From assembly GCA_028692035.1 (NCBI GenBank), contig JAQUYD010000009.1:1-64000 (forward strand): a stretch of 64,000 nt of DNA, given 5' to 3'. The notes under the pieces were generated by a model. That model was not told the DNA's origin. It saw nothing but the letters and a program-made list of their open reading frames with translations, and did no database searches. This DNA comes from Oscillospiraceae bacterium. Its GTDB lineage: Bacteria > Bacillota > Clostridia > Oscillospirales > Ruminococcaceae. The position numbers were made by a program, and so were the translations under genes. Numbering within the stretch: the first letter of the stretch is position 1; each line of letters starts with the position of its first letter. Positions 61,962-64,000 of this stretch are shown one piece after another.

Positions 61962-61977
61962 CGCAGAAATTTCTGCG
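61962..61977. promoter_or_regulatory. 16-bp perfect palindrome upstream of ltaE
   Basis: CGCAGAAATTTCTGCG followed by an A-run, in the divergent region between ltaE and the flippase gene. Possible operator; no matching known site was recognised. Confidence 0.4.
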
Positions 61978-62023
61978 AAAAAAGCCTATTTTCTCAAAAA
62001 ACATTCCAGAACCCGGCAGAAAA

Positions 62024-62032
62024 TGCTATAAT
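62024..62032 (+). promoter_or_regulatory. Extended -10 promoter of the flippase gene
   Basis: TGC-TATAAT, a TGn-extended -10, 105 bases before ATG 62138; the leader between holds no gene. No good -35 is seen at 17 bases. Confidence 0.45.
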
Positions 62033-62137
62033 ACCCTAAAAGGCGGCATCCCACTTTGTTGTATTTAGCCGCTCGACGTCTGAAATATTGATTCTATTCA
62101 CAGGTTCCGAATCCTGATTCAATAGGGAGAGCAAAGT

Positions 62138-63772
62138 ATGGCAGCACAACGCAGAAATGATCTGCTCCGGCAGGGCAGCATCTTGGCCGTGGCCGGCATT
62201 CTGGTCCGGCTCATTGGTATCCTCTACCGCATCCCCATGTCTAACCTGCTTGGGGACGCAGGCAACGGCATCTATTCTGTAGCGTATGGTATCTATGGTG
62301 TCACTTTGACGTTGGCTTCCAGTAGCCTGCCGCTGGCGGTGTCTAAACTGATTGCCCAGCGCTCCATCCAAAAACAGCATCGCAATGCCTACCGCCTGTT
62401 TCGGGTGGCGCTGTGCTTTGCCCTGTTCGTCGGCATGGCGGCGGCATTGTTCCTCTTTTTCGGCGCAGATTTTCTCGAAGGGCTTTACGCCCGGGAGGGG
62501 CTGGCAAAGCCTTTGCGCATTGTAGCGCCAACGGTTCTGGTCATGTCGGCGCTCGGGATCCTCCGGGGTTTTTTCCAGGGGAAAAACACCATGGTCCCCA
62601 CTGCGGTTTCCCAGCTGCTGGAACAGATTGTCAACGCGGTGGTCAGCATCGTCGCCATCTCTTTGATGATGAACGCGTTTTCGGATTCCAATCAGCAGTC
62701 AGCCTACGGCGCAGCCGGTGGTATTATGGGTACCTTGGCCGGCGCCCTCACCGCCCTCGTCTTTCTGATTTTCATCTTCTTCCTTTGCCGGCCCCACCTG
62801 CGCCGCCAGCTGCAAAGCGATTCTTGGGACTCCCCCGAATCGATCCAGGATATCATAAAGGCATTGATGGTTACGGTTATCCCGGTCATCCTTAGCCAAA
62901 CCGTTTACCAAATCGGCTTCACGCTGGATGACCTGATGTTTGGCAACCTGATGGCCGCCAGAGGGATCGACAACACTACGATCAGTTCTTTGCAGGGTGT
63001 ATTTAACTCTCAGTATAATATTTTAATCAACGCACCTGTGGCTGTGGCCACCGCCATGGCTTCCTCCACCATCCCCAGCATCGCCGCCTCCACCGCTTCC
63101 GGCAATCTGAATGAAATCCGCCGCAAGGTGCGTGGGGTTGTCAAATTCAATATGGCGGTGGCCGTCCCTGCCGCCGTGGGGCTGGCGGTGCTTGCGCGCC
63201 CGATTCTGACAGTACTGTTCCCCTCCCTGACCGCTTACCGGGATCTGGCCACCGATCTGCTGGTCTATGGCTCCTCCGCAGTGGTCTTCTTTGCCCTTTC
63301 CACCATCACCAGCGCAGTGCTGCAAAGCATCAACCAAATGCGCACTCCGGTGGTCCACGGCGCCATTTCCTTGGGGCTGCATGTGCTGATTTTGTACCTC
63401 CTGCTAAAATTTACCGATCTGGGGATCTATGGGCTAATTATCGGCAATGTCACCTTCCCGGTAGTGATCTGTGCACTGAACTGGCGCGCGGTGGGCATTG
63501 CTTTGTCTTATCGACAAGAGGTCAAAAAAACCTTCCTAATCCCTCTGCTGGCTTCGGCGATTATGGGGCTACTCGCCCGAGGGACCTATGCCCTTCTTTT
63601 GGCGACAACGGAAAGCAACGCCATCGGAACCGCCGCCGCGGTTTTGGTTGCGGTGTTGTCCTATTGCTTTTGCCTGCTCTTCTTCCGCTGCTTCTCGCGG
63701 CAGGAGCTGTACGACCTGCCCTTCGGCGGCCGGATCGTCCGGTTGGCCCAGCGGATGCATCTGCTGCCCTAG
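62138..63772 (+). CDS. SpoVB/MurJ-like polysaccharide flippase
   Basis: 544 residues with about 14 hydrophobic helices. RQGSILAVAGILVRLIGILYRIPMSNLLGDAGNG is the classic opening of the SpoVB/MurJ (MVF) family; VMSALGILRGFFQGKNTMVPTAVSQLLEQIVN is the mid signature. It likely flips a lipid-linked cell-wall or spore-cortex precursor. GGGAGAG precedes ATG 62138. Confidence 0.92.
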   Translation: MAAQRRNDLLRQGSILAVAGILVRLIGILYRIPMSNLLGDAGNGIYSVAYGIYGVTLTLASSSLPLAVSKLIAQRSIQKQHRNAYRLFRVALCFALFVGMAAALFLFFGADFLEGLYAREGLAKPLRIVAPTVLVMSALGILRGFFQGKNTMVPTAVSQLLEQIVNAVVSIVAISLMMNAFSDSNQQSAYGAAGGIMGTLAGALTALVFLIFIFFLCRPHLRRQLQSDSWDSPESIQDIIKALMVTVIPVILSQTVYQIGFTLDDLMFGNLMAARGIDNTTISSLQGVFNSQYNILINAPVAVATAMASSTIPSIAASTASGNLNEIRRKVRGVVKFNMAVAVPAAVGLAVLARPILTVLFPSLTAYRDLATDLLVYGSSAVVFFALSTITSAVLQSINQMRTPVVHGAISLGLHVLILYLLLKFTDLGIYGLIIGNVTFPVVICALNWRAVGIALSYRQEVKKTFLIPLLASAIMGLLARGTYALLLATTESNAIGTAAAVLVAVLSYCFCLLFFRCFSRQELYDLPFGGRIVRLAQRMHLLP

Positions 63773-63823
63773 CCTTTTGTCCCTTTAGGTGCGGCCACAG
63801 GCTTTCCTTTTTGCGTCATGCCC

Positions 63824-63856
63824 AAAAAGAGAGCGCCCGCCGGGCGCTCTCTTTTT
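63824..63856. terminator. Bidirectional terminator
   Basis: A 15-bp stem AAAAAGAGAGCGCCC / GGGCGCTCTCTTTTT with a 3-base loop, between the convergent flippase and the gene entering from the right edge. Confidence 0.88.
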
Positions 63857-63871
63857 ACATCTTGTGAAATT

Positions 63872-64000
63872 CTAATCCCGGATGGCTTCCTTCCATCTGC
63901 CAGTGCGGTATCGCAGGAAAAACAGGATGCAGCGAACACACTGGTCGGCGCACATGGCAAGGCAGGCGGCCGTCAGGCCAAAGCCCATCACCCGGATCCC
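63872..64000 (-). CDS. MATE-family transporter, C-terminal end
   Basis: The last 43 residues of a leftward gene that continues past the window edge; stop TAG at 63872. ADQCVRCILFFLRYRTGRWK is the typical MATE C-terminus (xDxxxRxxxFxxRxxxGxWK), with a hydrophobic helix before it. The rest lies outside. It would be the third MATE gene here. Confidence 0.6.
   Translation of the reverse strand, partial: GIRVMGFGLTAACLAMCADQCVRCILFFLRYRTGRWKEAIRD

Noticed and set aside
1..64000. CRISPR arrays, rRNA or tRNA genes
   Set aside because: No regularly spaced repeats and no recognisable rRNA or tRNA sequence were seen by eye; no scan was run.

Overview
The window looks like chromosome from a spore-forming, anaerobic Clostridia (Bacillota), probably in or near the Oscillospiraceae/Ruminococcaceae. 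This is inferred from gene content and was not tested by any search. Supporting points are a PdaA-type deacetylase and a SpoVB/MurJ-type flippase (sporulation families), rubrerythrin, many LxGC lipoproteins, Shine-Dalgarno sites close to AGGAGG, TTGACA/TATAAT promoters, and a clostridial purine operon with a one-chain PurL and a split PurH. No rRNA, tRNA or CRISPR array was seen.

Region 1 (1 to about 14.9 kb) is an accessory island, probably the remains of an integrative conjugative element. It opens with a VirD4/TraG coupling-protein fragment that is broken (about 717-728) against an oppositely oriented DnaB-like helicase fragment. Leftward from 6.6 kb runs a tightly coupled WYL-regulated operon: two proteins with weak uracil-DNA-glycosylase resemblance, an ADP-ribosylglycohydrolase, a DUF4365-like nuclease-fold protein and two unknowns. 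At 6.8-9.2 kb sits an AAA ATPase plus Toprim/RloB-like pair that resembles AbiL or PARIS anti-phage systems. At 9.4-14.9 kb is a switch region: an XRE repressor and ImmA-type protease diverge from a Y-family DNA polymerase, with a perfect promoter and 19-bp palindromic operators between them, and a second XRE/ImmA pair lies behind the polymerase.

Region 2 (15.1-22.9 kb) is one operon: a three-part Fe(III)/phosphonate-type ABC importer, a metallo-beta-lactamase-fold hydrolase, a Ppx/GppA phosphatase and polyphosphate kinase. Region 3 (23-27.5 kb) has two small XRE regulators, a 75-residue unknown, a PdaA-like lipoprotein, a small membrane protein, a lipoprotein and a DUF2284 protein. Region 4 (27.6-30.6 kb) is a small integrated element with excisionase, XRE regulator, tyrosine integrase, related repeats at both ends, a TnpV remnant and a dense cluster of hairpins.

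Region 5 (30.8-49 kb) is ordinary chromosome: foldase-like lipoprotein, degenerate LytM protein, serine hydrolase, two MATE transporters, patatin, a serC-serA-DUF1015 operon behind a serine-rich leader peptide and attenuator, a BtpA/FGGY-kinase/isomerase sugar operon, a GNAT enzyme, rubrerythrin and a lipoprotein. Region 6 (49-60.8 kb) is the leftward purine operon purE-C-F-M-N-(IMP cyclohydrolase)-H-D-L, preceded by a long structured leader that ends in a terminator. Region 7 (60.9-64 kb) has threonine aldolase, a SpoVB/MurJ-like flippase and the end of a third MATE protein.
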